DNA from: Mucilaginibacter roseus
Lineage (GTDB): Bacteria; Bacteroidota; Bacteroidia; Sphingobacteriales; Sphingobacteriaceae
DNA: 64,000 nt
Direction of reading: 5' to 3'
Assembly (NCBI RefSeq): GCF_021215455.1
Contig: NZ_JAJPWV010000003.1
Coordinates: 744,001 to 808,000, forward strand
Part shown: positions 16,473 through 25,355 of the stretch, piece after piece
Layout of the letters: the number at the start of each line of letters is the position of its first letter
How positions within the stretch are numbered: the stretch's first letter is position 1
Made by a program: the position numbers and the translations under genes
Notes under the pieces: model-generated
Seen by the model: only the letters and a program-made list of their open reading frames with translations
The model's database searches: none
Told to the model about the DNA's origin: nothing

Positions 16473-18260
16473 ATGGAGAAACACATGTATAATGCAGGCC
16501 TGATAGGCAATTGCGCCTACCTGGCCCACATCAACAAAAACACAAATGTTACGTGGCTTTGCTGGCCACGTTTTGACAGCACTTTTGTTTTCGGCAGTTT
16601 GCTGGATAAAGAAAAAGGCGGCGAGTTTTCCATACTGCCCGAGGGTGATTGTGAAACAGAACAGTATTATCTTGAAAACACCAATGTGCTTTGCACTAAA
16701 GTGAGTTGCGATGACGGTGAATACCTGATAACGGATTTTGCACCGCGCTTTCGCCAGTACGACAGGTATTTTAAACCTTTGATGCTGATCCGCAAAATAG
16801 AACCACTTGAAGGTTTACCAAAAATACGTGTAAAATGCGAGCCGGTGTGTGATTACGGTCGCCGCAAACAAAAGGCGCGCCGCGGCAGCAATCATATTGA
16901 TTATGCAGGTTGCGAGGAAACCATGCGCCTCACTACCAATATACCTTTAAGTTATATTATCGACGAGCAATATTTTCAGCTGAATGAGGCCAAATACCTG
17001 CTGCTATCTTACGGTGATCCGCTGGAAGCGCCCCTGGTAAGTACAGCCGAAACATTTTTACGCAATACGGCTGAATATTGGAGATTGTGGATCAAGCATT
17101 CATCAATAGCCGGGTATTTTCAGCCTTATGTTATTCGTTCGGCGTTGGCCCTTAAAATACACCAGTACGAAGATACCGGGGCTATTATTGCCGCAAGTAC
17201 AACCAGCTTACCCGAACACCCGGGCAGTACCCGCAACTGGGATTATCGTTACTGCTGGCTGCGCGATACATATTATGTACTTACCTCGCTAAACCACATT
17301 GGGCATTTTGAGGAGATGGAGCGGTATTTTAATTATGTGTCCGACATTTCCATATCAGAGGGAGACGAATTTCGCTACCAGCCGCTGTACGGCATTACCG
17401 GCAAAAAGAAACTGGTTGAGGAGATCATGGATCACCTGGACGGCTACCTGGGCGACAAACCCGTGCGCGTAGGCAACCAGGCGTACGAGCATATTCAAAA
17501 TGATATTTATGGCCAGGTACTCATATCACTACTGCCGTTATATACCGATCACCGCTTTATTTTCAGCGAACGAAAGGATTCTGTAAGGTGGATTGAATCG
17601 GTACTCAATAAAATTGAACGTACCATTGACGAGAAGGATGCCGGTATATGGGAGTTCCGCAACATGGCCAACATACATTGCTATAGCAATCTTTTCCAGT
17701 GGGCAGGTTGCAATGCGGCTGAAAAGATGGCGCTTACCATCGGCAATAAAGATTTAGAAGAAAAGGCAAAAGCACTTAAGGAACGCGCCGCCGCGCATAT
17801 TGAAAGCTGTTATGATCCGGTACGCAAGGTGTACACCAACGCCGCCGGTAGTCCGCACCTGGATGCCAGTACGCTGCAACTTATCATGATGAACTACCTT
17901 GACCCGGCATCGCAAAAGGCAAAAGACCATTTAGCGGCACTTGAAAAAGAGCTGAAAACGCCCAACGGTTTGTTTTACCGTTACCTGCATGCCGATGATT
18001 TTGGAAAGCCAAAAACTACTTTCCTGATCTGTGCATTTTGGTATGTTGAGGCGCTGGCTTGCGTAGGCAGGCTGGATGATGCCATGCGTGAGTTTGAGAA
18101 CCTGATGAAATACTGTAACCACCTGTTACTATTCAGCGAGGATGTGGACGAAGAAACAGGCAGCATGTGGGGCAACTTTCCGCAGGCATACAGCCATGTG
18201 GGCTTGATGAACGCGGCCTATCGTATAGCTATAAAACTGGACAGGCCAGTATTCTTGTAA
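16473..18260 (+). CDS. Glycoside hydrolase family 15 protein (glucoamylase/trehalase-like)
   Basis: This 595-residue cytoplasmic protein has no signal peptide. The N-terminal beta-sandwich starts with the family-typical GLIGNCAYLAHI and WLCWPRFDS. The (alpha/alpha)6 barrel includes NWDYRYCWLRD at 255-265, GIWEFR at 391-396, whose glutamate fits the catalytic acid, and a C-terminal FSEDVD...GNFPQAYSH region (554-575) that supplies the second catalytic carboxylate. Actinobacterial relatives of this architecture are trehalases; others are glucoamylases or glucodextranases. No transporter or sugar gene is next to it, so the substrate stays open. It converges on a TetR gene 12 bases away. Confidence 0.92.
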   Translation: MEKHMYNAGLIGNCAYLAHINKNTNVTWLCWPRFDSTFVFGSLLDKEKGGEFSILPEGDCETEQYYLENTNVLCTKVSCDDGEYLITDFAPRFRQYDRYFKPLMLIRKIEPLEGLPKIRVKCEPVCDYGRRKQKARRGSNHIDYAGCEETMRLTTNIPLSYIIDEQYFQLNEAKYLLLSYGDPLEAPLVSTAETFLRNTAEYWRLWIKHSSIAGYFQPYVIRSALALKIHQYEDTGAIIAASTTSLPEHPGSTRNWDYRYCWLRDTYYVLTSLNHIGHFEEMERYFNYVSDISISEGDEFRYQPLYGITGKKKLVEEIMDHLDGYLGDKPVRVGNQAYEHIQNDIYGQVLISLLPLYTDHRFIFSERKDSVRWIESVLNKIERTIDEKDAGIWEFRNMANIHCYSNLFQWAGCNAAEKMALTIGNKDLEEKAKALKERAAAHIESCYDPVRKVYTNAAGSPHLDASTLQLIMMNYLDPASQKAKDHLAALEKELKTPNGLFYRYLHADDFGKPKTTFLICAFWYVEALACVGRLDDAMREFENLMKYCNHLLLFSEDVDEETGSMWGNFPQAYSHVGLMNAAYRIAIKLDRPVFL

Positions 18261-18272
18261 CCAAAAATAATT

Positions 18273-18854
18273 TTAAACTATGAGTGCTGCCTTAACCAAA
18301 TAAGGCAGTATCTCTTTTTGAAAGGATACAAAGTTCTTGCGTACGTCAGCATCACTAACCGAGGTAAACGCGAAACTGAACACAATGCTTTTGCTGCTCT
18401 TGATCAAAAAGCGTAAGCGTTGCTGAAATGTTTCGTGCTTGCGCATACCGGTTAACTGGGTGAAGGATAACACCAGGAGATCTTCCAGCTCGTTAGACAG
18501 GTTCTTTAAAAACTCCTGTGAGTTGGCTGATTCCCGGATGAATTCCCAGCCGATGAACTCGTTACACACGGTATACGAAAGTCGGCAGGTTTTCATGATG
18601 AGGTTGGTAAGGTGTTCCTCTTCGCTTTTTTCAGGCGTATTGATGTGAATCAGCTCATCAACGCTAACGCGTATATAATCCATCAGCAAAGAGTGCAACA
18701 CGGCCTCCTTACTCTCAAAGTATTTGTAGATGGTCGCTTTGGCTATCTTGGCCTTTTTAGCTATCTCATTAACGCTGGTTTTATGGTAGCCAAATTTGCG
18801 GAACAGATCCTGCGCTGCCCGCTTTATACTGTCTTTTATTTTATCGGCTTCCAT
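18273..18854 (-). CDS. TetR/AcrR-family transcriptional regulator
   Basis: This 193-residue protein has an N-terminal TetR helix-turn-helix (AAQDLFRKFGYHKTSVNEIAKKAKIAKATIYKYFESKEAVL, residues about 13-53, in segments FGYHKTSVNEIAKKA and KATIYKYFESKEA). The helical C-terminal ligand domain has no recognised subfamily. Its ATG overlaps by one base the TAA of the upstream lipoprotein gene (TAATG arrangement), so the two are translationally coupled. It may regulate that operon or a distant target; no operator palindrome was found nearby. Confidence 0.93.
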   Translation of the reverse strand: MEADKIKDSIKRAAQDLFRKFGYHKTSVNEIAKKAKIAKATIYKYFESKEAVLHSLLMDYIRVSVDELIHINTPEKSEEEHLTNLIMKTCRLSYTVCNEFIGWEFIRESANSQEFLKNLSNELEDLLVLSFTQLTGMRKHETFQQRLRFLIKSSKSIVFSFAFTSVSDADVRKNFVSFQKEILPYLVKAALIV

Positions 18855-19261
18855 TAACTGTTTACTATTCTGATCTCAAACTGGGTTATAATTACAGTGT
18901 AAGAACGCAGTGACCGCGTGGCCGGTGCTTTAACAGGCGAACCATCCAGTAACGAAAATTTTGATCCACTGCATGGGTCTGTTACCGTGAATAAGCCTTC
19001 ATCAACCGCAACCGCACAAGCCTTTTCAGGTTGATAGCTGCTGCAACGGTCAAAAGCTACAATGCCGCTGCCGGTGTTATAAACTACGATGCCCGCTACG
19101 CCACCACTTAAGGTGATTACGCTACCGGCACTGCTTATGCTGTTATACCGCGGATCTGCCCGCTGGATCGTGATATTTACCGGCACATAGGGCACTACAT
19201 CATTCTGCTTACCGCAGCTAATCAGTAATAAACCCAGTAATGCGCACAGCACAACCTTCAT
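18854..19261 (-). CDS. Lipoprotein with a degenerate Rieske-like domain
   Basis: This 135-residue lipoprotein has the lipobox LLIS-C (Cys16). The rest resembles a Rieske [2Fe-2S] domain in layout: a box I-like segment FDRCSSYQPEKAC (C73, C82) and a box II-like DPCSGSKFSLLDGS (C97) followed by a P-A-x-x-x-L-x-x-Y strand. In true Rieske proteins each box has a ligand histidine (CxH and CxxH). Here both histidine positions are serine, so a Rieske cluster cannot form, while cysteines that could make the structural disulfide remain. It starts directly after the pheS stop and is coupled to the TetR gene. A non-redox structural role is inferred. Confidence 0.7.
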   Translation of the reverse strand: MKVVLCALLGLLLISCGKQNDVVPYVPVNITIQRADPRYNSISSAGSVITLSGGVAGIVVYNTGSGIVAFDRCSSYQPEKACAVAVDEGLFTVTDPCSGSKFSLLDGSPVKAPATRSLRSYTVIITQFEIRIVNS

Positions 19262-20296
19262 TTAGATGATCTCGGTTTTAAATTGTTTTAAAAAGCGCAC
19301 ATCGTTCTCTGAAAACAAGCGCAGATCACGAATAACGTATTTAAGATTGGTTATACGTTCGATGCCCATACCAAAGGCAAAGCCGGTGTATTTCTTACTG
19401 TCGATACCGCAATTCTCCAGCACATTCGGGTCAACCATACCACAACCTAAAATTTCAACCCAGCCGGTGTATTTACACATGTTACACCCGTCGCCCTTAC
19501 AAATGGTACACGATATATCCATCTCTGCAGATGGCTCAGTGAACGGGAAGTACGACGGGCGGAAACGCACCTTAGTACCCTCGCCGTAAAGCTCCTGTAC
19601 AAAGTGAAACAAGGTCTGCTTCAGGTCAGCAAATGATACATTTTCATCAACATACAAACCCTCAACCTGGTGAAAAAAGCAATGCGCCCGTGCCGAGATA
19701 GCTTCGTTACGGTAAACGCGCCCCGGCATAATAGCGCGGAACGGCGGCTTGCCATTCTCCATCATGCGCACCTGTACAGATGAGGTGTGCGTACGCAACG
19801 CAATATCATCTTTACCATTATTCTTTTTAATAAAGAAGGTGTCCTGCATATCACGCGCCGGGTGCTCCTCAGGAAAGTTAAGTGCCGAGAAGTTGTGCCA
19901 GTCATCCTCAATTTCAGGCCCCTCGGCCACAACAAAACCCAGGCGCTTAAAAATATCAATGATCTCGTTACGCACCAGCGATAGCGGATGACGTGAACCT
20001 AACGCAAAACCATCACCCGGCAGCGTAAGATCAGCTTCGGTTTTGCCGCTTTCGGCAGCGGTACCGGCACTTTCTTTAAGCTCGTTATATTTGGTTTCGG
20101 CCAGTTGCTTAAACTGGTTAAGCACTTTACCAAAGGTGCGTTTTTCTTCGGCGCCAACGGTTTTAAATTGCTCAAACAGGTCTTTTACCACACCCTTGGT
20201 ACCCAAAAACTTTATACGGAAAGCTTCCAGCTCATCGGCTGTGGCTTTTACAAAGTTGTTGATCTCCTGCGTGTATTTATCTATTTGTTGTTGCAT
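19262..20296 (-). CDS. pheS: Phenylalanyl-tRNA synthetase alpha subunit
   Basis: This 344-residue subunit charges tRNA-Phe together with PheT. It has the N-terminal coiled-coil arm (residues 1-85) and a class II catalytic core with motif 2 ([20 protein letters not shown]) and motif 3 ([11 protein letters not shown] near 310). The [21 protein letters not shown] segment is conserved in bacterial PheS. The length is usual. No pheT is adjacent, which is common in Bacteroidota. The stop codon directly abuts the start of the Rieske-like lipoprotein gene, so the downstream genes may be read through from pheS. Confidence 0.97.
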   Translation of the reverse strand: MQQQIDKYTQEINNFVKATADELEAFRIKFLGTKGVVKDLFEQFKTVGAEEKRTFGKVLNQFKQLAETKYNELKESAGTAAESGKTEADLTLPGDGFALGSRHPLSLVRNEIIDIFKRLGFVVAEGPEIEDDWHNFSALNFPEEHPARDMQDTFFIKKNNGKDDIALRTHTSSVQVRMMENGKPPFRAIMPGRVYRNEAISARAHCFFHQVEGLYVDENVSFADLKQTLFHFVQELYGEGTKVRFRPSYFPFTEPSAEMDISCTICKGDGCNMCKYTGWVEILGCGMVDPNVLENCGIDSKKYTGFAFGMGIERITNLKYVIRDLRLFSENDVRFLKQFKTEII

Positions 20297-20300
20297 TATA

Positions 20301-20717
20301 TTATATCGATCTTAAAAACTGCTCCGCGCTTAGCACAGGCAATGTGGCATGCTTATAATCTTTTATATTACGGGTGATGATGGCCTCGCATTTAAATCGC
20401 TTTGCAGTAAAATATTGAAAAGCATCTTCCAGGTCAGAAAAATCGCTGTTCAATCCCTTTTCTATCACCATACTTTCAACCGAAAGTATGGTAAGCCATT
20501 TCATCAACTCTTTTAATTTTTCTCTTGTATCAGTTTTGCCTAACTTTTTCGAGAGTATGTAATTTAAATTAGCTATTACTATTGCCGAGGTGCTAAGCTT
20601 TATGTTCCGGGCTTTGCATTCGATTAACAATAGTTTTGTATAGTCCGAAAATGGATAACGATCAAAGAACATATCTAAGATAATATCGCTATCTAAAAAA
20701 ACATGATTATAAACCAT
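20301..20717 (-). CDS. PIN-domain toxin (VapC-like RNase)
   Basis: This 138-residue protein has a PIN fold with acidic residues in the expected places: D9 and D11 in FLDSDIILD, the DLEDAFQY segment (E97, D98), and the TRNIKDY motif near 115-121 with D120. PIN toxins are Mg-dependent RNases, most often cutting tRNA or rRNA. Its start overlaps by 11 bases the 3' end of the ribbon-helix-helix gene, the standard antitoxin-toxin order. pheS ends upstream on the same strand after only 4 bases, so read-through towards pheS is possible. Confidence 0.9.
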   Translation of the reverse strand: MVYNHVFLDSDIILDMFFDRYPFSDYTKLLLIECKARNIKLSTSAIVIANLNYILSKKLGKTDTREKLKELMKWLTILSVESMVIEKGLNSDFSDLEDAFQYFTAKRFKCEAIITRNIKDYKHATLPVLSAEQFLRSI

Positions 20718-20985
20718 ATTTCTCTTTCAGGTAATCGCCTTTTATATCCTTGTAATTAACGTCGTCAGGATATTTCCCCTTCAATATGCCTGTCAGTGCT
20801 TGCAGATCATCCGGTATGATCATTAAATTAAGGCGCTTAAGCAACTCGTCCTCCTTACCATTATCGTCGCTTATCTTCTTTAAATAGTCTTGCACCAAGG
20901 CCGACAAACTTTTATGCTTGCCACGCGCATACCGTTTAGCGTTTTCTATTACATCAGGCTCAATACTTAATGTTAATTTTGCCAT
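20707..20985 (-). CDS. Ribbon-helix-helix antitoxin (DUF6364-like)
   Basis: This 92-residue protein begins with MAKLTLSIEPDVIENAKRYA and continues KHKSLSALVQDYLKKI, a ribbon-helix-helix DNA-binding unit typical of DUF6364 antitoxins. The C-terminal 45 residues (about 48-92) would wrap the toxin. It precedes the PIN gene with an 11-base overlap. A -7 element (TATATTTG) lies upstream and is flanked by two TATACGTA palindromes, the likely autoregulatory operators. Confidence 0.88.
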   Translation of the reverse strand: MAKLTLSIEPDVIENAKRYARGKHKSLSALVQDYLKKISDDNGKEDELLKRLNLMIIPDDLQALTGILKGKYPDDVNYKDIKGDYLKEKYGL

Positions 20986-20995
20986 AGCATTTACT

Positions 20996-21028
20996 TATAC
21001 GTACAAATATAACTAAACTATACGTATA
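20996..21028 (-). promoter_or_regulatory. Antitoxin promoter flanked by twin TATACGTA operators
   Basis: The minus strand carries the perfect -7 element TATATTTG at 21004-21011, 18 bases before the antitoxin ATG. TATACGTA at 20996-21003 and the full palindrome TATACGTATA at 21019-21028 flank it, about 23 bp centre to centre, roughly two helical turns. This fits cooperative binding of RHH dimers that would block the promoter. Operator function is inferred. Confidence 0.6.
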
Positions 21029-21031
21029 AAT

Positions 21032-22222
21032 CTACTTAATCACGCCCAGCTCCTTGCCAACCTTAGTAAATGCAGCAATGGCTTTGTCCAGATGCTCCTG
21101 CTCATGCGCGGCTGATAGTTGCACACGTATGCGCGCTTTGCCTTGCGGCACTACCGGGTAATAAAAGCCTATAACATATATACCCTCTTCAAGCATTTTA
21201 GCGGCAAACTCCTGCGCCAGTTTAGCATCGTACAGCATAACCGGTACAATAGGATGCACGCCCGGTTTTATATCAAAACCAGCAGCGGTCATTTTCTCGC
21301 GGAAGTATTGGGTATTGCTTTCCAGTTTATCGCGCAGGTCAGTGGTTTCGCTCAGCATATCCAGCACAGCTATTGAGGCGCCGGTAATAGCCGGTGCCAG
21401 CGTATTGCTGAACAGGTACGGACGTGAACGCTGGCGCAGCATATCAATGATCTCTTTACGGCCTGAGGTAAAGCCACCCGAAGCTCCGCCCAATGCCTTA
21501 CCCAGGGTACCAGTGATAATATCGATCTTCCCTATTACATTGTGATGCTCATGTGTGCCACGGCCGGTTTTACCCATAAAGCCCGAGCAATGGCTCTCGT
21601 CAATCATCACCAGGGCATTGTATTTTTCGGCCAGCTCGCAAATCTTGTCTAACTGGGCAATAGTACCATCCATACTGAACGCCCCATCAGTAACAATAAT
21701 ACGATGACGAAGATCCTGCGTAGCTTGCAACTTTTCTTCCAGGTCGGCCATGTCATCATGCTTATAACGATGGCGCTGCGCTTTGCACAAGCGTACACCG
21801 TCAATAATGGAAGCATGGTTCAACTCGTCGGATATTATGGCATCCTTATCATTAAACAAAGGCTCAAAAACACCACCGTTGGCATCAAAGGCCGCGGCAT
21901 ATAGTATGGTGTCTTCGGTACCTAAAAATTCAGATATTTTTTGTTCAAGCTGCTTATGTATATCCTGCGTACCGCATATAAAGCGTACGGACGACAAGCC
22001 ATAACCATGCGTATCCATAGTGGCCTTTGCCGCCTCAATTACGCGCGGGTGCGATGACAGGCCCAGGTAATTATTAGCACAGAAGTTGATCACCTCTTTA
22101 CCACTCTGAACGGTTATATCGGCACCTTGCGGTGAGGTTATTATGCGTTCTCGTTTATATAGCCCGGCATTCTCTATTTCGGTAAGTTCCTGCTGTAACA
22201 CAGGTTGCAGTGTATTGTACAT
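21032..22222 (-). CDS. kbl: Glycine C-acetyltransferase (2-amino-3-ketobutyrate CoA ligase)
   Basis: This 396-residue PLP enzyme of the alpha-oxoamine synthase family interconverts 2-amino-3-oxobutyrate plus CoA with glycine plus acetyl-CoA in threonine breakdown. It shows the family motifs [14 protein letters not shown] near 46-59, [15 protein letters not shown], and the PLP lysine in [13 protein letters not shown]. The C-terminal domain ends with a [19 protein letters not shown] motif. Similarity to Kbl rather than BioF or serine palmitoyltransferase is judged from the N-terminal region and [10 protein letters not shown]. No tdh is next to it. Confidence 0.93.
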   Translation of the reverse strand: MYNTLQPVLQQELTEIENAGLYKRERIITSPQGADITVQSGKEVINFCANNYLGLSSHPRVIEAAKATMDTHGYGLSSVRFICGTQDIHKQLEQKISEFLGTEDTILYAAAFDANGGVFEPLFNDKDAIISDELNHASIIDGVRLCKAQRHRYKHDDMADLEEKLQATQDLRHRIIVTDGAFSMDGTIAQLDKICELAEKYNALVMIDESHCSGFMGKTGRGTHEHHNVIGKIDIITGTLGKALGGASGGFTSGRKEIIDMLRQRSRPYLFSNTLAPAITGASIAVLDMLSETTDLRDKLESNTQYFREKMTAAGFDIKPGVHPIVPVMLYDAKLAQEFAAKMLEEGIYVIGFYYPVVPQGKARIRVQLSAAHEQEHLDKAIAAFTKVGKELGVIK

Positions 22223-22350
22223 AAAGTCAGTTTATTTATGCGGGTAAAATTACACATTGAAATTTTATTAACACGTAAAAATCAAACCTTTGAAATATAT
22301 ACGCATTGATAAAACATTTTTACAGCCGATAGTATTATGTGAGTAATACT

Positions 22351-24840
22351 ATGAGAAGATACTTACTATTGATTTTAAGCGCGTTAAGCACGTTTGCCGC
22401 ATTTGCCCAGCAGCAATATGAGCTAATGGGTAAAATAACTGATGTTGACGGCAAGGTAATCCCCTTTACCTCCGTGTACATCCGGAATTCCACCTACGGC
22501 ACTACAGCCAATGAATTCGGGCGTTACGATTTACGCCTTAGCCCAGGGCAATACAATGTAGTATACCGCTTTGTAGGATATAAGGAAAAGGTGGTAAAAA
22601 TCACTGTAACCGATAAGGACATTGAAAATAACGTTCAACTGCAGGACGAGATTTTTTTGCTTAATGAAGTCACTGTAACCGGCAAACGATCTGCCGATGC
22701 CGATCCGGGTATGGCTATCATGCGCGAAGTGGTCAAAAAACGAAAGTTCTATCTTGAAGAAGTAAAAGGATACTCATGCGCGGTATATATAAAAGGCGTA
22801 CAAAAATTGTTGAAAGCGCCTAAAAACCTGATGAGTAAGGAAGTTGCCCGGGCACTCGACCTGGACTCGAACGGACGTGGCATTTTATACCAATCCGAAT
22901 CCCTGTCGCAGTTTAATTATGAAAGGCCCAACAAGGTGCGCGAAATAACCATCGCCTCAAAAGTTGCCGGTCAAAACACTGCCTTTAGCTACAATAAGGC
23001 GTCGGATCTACAATTCAACCTGTACGAGAACATTTTTACCATTAACGGATTGAGCGCGCGTGGCTTTGTTACGCCCGTAGCTGACAACGCTTTTGATTTT
23101 TATCAGTTTAAATTGATAGGCAGCACCGTATCAAACGGCGAAACAATTGATAAGATACAGATTATACCGCGCCGTAAATACAGCCAGGCATTTCAGGGTA
23201 ATATTTACATTGTGCACGGTGACTGGCGCATTTACGGTGCTGACCTGATGCTGACCAGCAAGGCCAATATGATCAACCTGATTGATACCTTGCAGATCAG
23301 CCAGCAGTTTGTGCCCGTTGAGAATGATAAATGGATGCCAGTTTCGGCACATTTTGACTTTGGTGGTAATGTGTTCGGCTTTCAGTTTGCCGGCTATTAC
23401 GTTGCCATATATAACAACTACAAGCTCGATCCTACTTTTGAATCCGGCTTTTTTAATGGAGAAATTTTAAAGGTAGATACCGCAGCAAATAAAAAAACCA
23501 CTGAGTATTGGACCAATACCCGCCCGATACCGCTCACCACGCAAGAGAAGCGAGATTACATCCGGAAAGATAGCGTGTTTGAAATAACGCATTCTGCCGA
23601 ATATCTCGATTCGATGCAGAAATCGCAGAACCAGTTCAGGCCGGTATCATGGCTTATTTTCCCATACATAGCTACCGATTGGCGCACCAAGCGTTCGGTA
23701 CGCATTGAGCCATTTTATAAAACCATTTTTTACAATACGGTTGAGGGTTGGGGTATTGATTTCAGGCCTACGTTTAGCAGGCAGTTTACTAACCTGAGCA
23801 ATATTACCGTTCAACCTACGCTGCACTACGGTTTTTCGAGCAAAATGCTTAGCGCGAATGTTAAAGCCAGCTATTTGTATGACCAGTTTAACAACGCGAA
23901 AATTTATACCAGCTTCGGCTCGGACGTGCTCGACCTTAACAATGTAGGCACGCGCTCCCTGTTCTTTAATACAGTGAGCTCGCTTATTTACGAAAACAAC
24001 TACGTAAAATATTACCGCTCAAAATTTGGCGAGGTTGGCTACCAGCGTGAGTTGGCGGCAGGTATATTATGGAACGCCAGCTTAGGCTACTCTAACCGCA
24101 GGCAATTATACAACACCTCGTTCAATCATATTTTTGATTCAAAGAATAAAGACTATCGGTCAAATAACCCGTTGGCACCGGTTACCGCGCCACCGGATGA
24201 TCGCTCATTTCTGTTTCCGGATCACAATGCGCTTACTTTTAAAACCTCGGTTGAATTTACCTTCAACCCGCGTTACCTCAACCGTCCGGATGGCAAATAC
24301 TATGTTAAATCAAAATACCCTACGCTTATATTCAACTATCGCAAGGGGATAAATAACGTATTGGGATCTGATGTAGATTATGATTTCGCATCGGTTGATC
24401 TTTCGCAGGACGAGATTACTATGGGACTGTACGGCCGTTCATCATACAAAATAACCGCGGGTACCTTTTTAAACCGTAATACTTTGTATTTTATGGACTA
24501 TAATCACTTCTTAGGTAACGTGGGTACTACGTTTGATCCTACTTATGTGGGTAGCTTCCATTTCCTGCCATTCTATGAGTTCAGTACCGACAGGTCTTTC
24601 CTCGAGGCGCACTACTTCCATAATTTTTCGGGCGTGCTGTTCAACAAGATCGGCTTTTTACGGGGCCTTAAGCTTGAAGAAGTAGTGGGTGCTAATTACC
24701 TGAACGCGAATAACCGCCGCAATTATTACGAGCTATATGTGGGTATTAAAAAGCTGTTCTTCCGTGTTGATTACGGTATATCATTCGCCGGCAATCAAAA
24801 ATATGTGCAGGGTATCAGGCTTTATTACGGCATCAGGTAA
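22351..24840 (+). CDS. DUF5686 outer-membrane protein with carboxypeptidase regulatory-like domain
   Basis: This 829-residue secreted protein has a signal peptide (RRYLLLILSALSTFAAFAQ). A carboxypeptidase regulatory-like beta sandwich follows near 22-105 (ELMGKITDVDGKVIPFTSVY, NEFGRYDLRLSPGQYNVVYRF). A DUF5686 body runs to a long C-terminal beta-barrel that ends with RLYYGIR. Such proteins are common in Bacteroidota; they resemble TonB-dependent receptors without a plug and their role is unknown. The ATG at 22351 is preferred over the GTG at 22339 because it begins the signal peptide. Confidence 0.9.
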   Translation: MRRYLLLILSALSTFAAFAQQQYELMGKITDVDGKVIPFTSVYIRNSTYGTTANEFGRYDLRLSPGQYNVVYRFVGYKEKVVKITVTDKDIENNVQLQDEIFLLNEVTVTGKRSADADPGMAIMREVVKKRKFYLEEVKGYSCAVYIKGVQKLLKAPKNLMSKEVARALDLDSNGRGILYQSESLSQFNYERPNKVREITIASKVAGQNTAFSYNKASDLQFNLYENIFTINGLSARGFVTPVADNAFDFYQFKLIGSTVSNGETIDKIQIIPRRKYSQAFQGNIYIVHGDWRIYGADLMLTSKANMINLIDTLQISQQFVPVENDKWMPVSAHFDFGGNVFGFQFAGYYVAIYNNYKLDPTFESGFFNGEILKVDTAANKKTTEYWTNTRPIPLTTQEKRDYIRKDSVFEITHSAEYLDSMQKSQNQFRPVSWLIFPYIATDWRTKRSVRIEPFYKTIFYNTVEGWGIDFRPTFSRQFTNLSNITVQPTLHYGFSSKMLSANVKASYLYDQFNNAKIYTSFGSDVLDLNNVGTRSLFFNTVSSLIYENNYVKYYRSKFGEVGYQRELAAGILWNASLGYSNRRQLYNTSFNHIFDSKNKDYRSNNPLAPVTAPPDDRSFLFPDHNALTFKTSVEFTFNPRYLNRPDGKYYVKSKYPTLIFNYRKGINNVLGSDVDYDFASVDLSQDEITMGLYGRSSYKITAGTFLNRNTLYFMDYNHFLGNVGTTFDPTYVGSFHFLPFYEFSTDRSFLEAHYFHNFSGVLFNKIGFLRGLKLEEVVGANYLNANNRRNYYELYVGIKKLFFRVDYGISFAGNQKYVQGIRLYYGIR

Positions 24841-24887
24841 CAATTGCAAAGCGCTATGCGTCTAACTATAAATCAACACGTAATAGC

Positions 24888-25256
24888 ATGAAAAAATTAA
24901 CACTTATTTTAGCTTTAGGCCTTGCCTTAGCAATATCATCATGTAACTTTAATAGGGAGACCCGCACAGAAGTACGTTCAGAAAACCACACTGAAACGTT
25001 GAGCACTTCCGGTACAATCGTTTTAGATAAGACAAAAACTAAAATTGCGCATATGGAACCAGAAAGCTTTTTATCATACGAGGTGGACGGCGACAAAATA
25101 GCGGTATCGACCATGAAAAGTTCTACGATGACTTATGAAGTTGATGGCGAAGATGTTGACAAACTTACCAAAGAACATGATATAAAGCTATTTAATCAGG
25201 CTATTAAAGCTTTTGCAAAACAGCAGGAAAGCAAAGCGGCAGAAGCAAAGCGATAA
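24888..25256 (+). CDS. Small lipoprotein of unknown function
   Basis: I do not recognise a domain in this 122-residue lipoprotein. The lipobox ISS-C places the acylated cysteine at residue 19. The mature part is charged and has two repeats of the type SYEVDGDKI and TYEVDGEDVDKL, followed by an Ala/Lys/Gln-rich helical tail. It starts 47 bases after the DUF5686 gene, possibly in the same transcript. Its stop codon ends at 25256, about 50 bases before the trhO promoter. Confidence 0.75.
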   Translation: MKKLTLILALGLALAISSCNFNRETRTEVRSENHTETLSTSGTIVLDKTKTKIAHMEPESFLSYEVDGDKIAVSTMKSSTMTYEVDGEDVDKLTKEHDIKLFNQAIKAFAKQQESKAAEAKR

Positions 25257-25307
25257 TTGTACTGCTGTGGTTTAAAATCAGCTATTTACAGATTAAACGA
25301 TATTAAG

Positions 25308-25315
25308 TATCTTTG
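25308..25315 (+). promoter_or_regulatory. -7 promoter element of trhO
   Basis: TATCTTTG is a perfect TAnnTTTG match 40 bases before the ATG at 25356. It lies downstream of the first in-frame start (25257) and so supports the later start. Confidence 0.6.
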
Positions 25316-25355
25316 CGGTTCATTTAACACCGTTTGCAGCGGTATCAATGTATTT

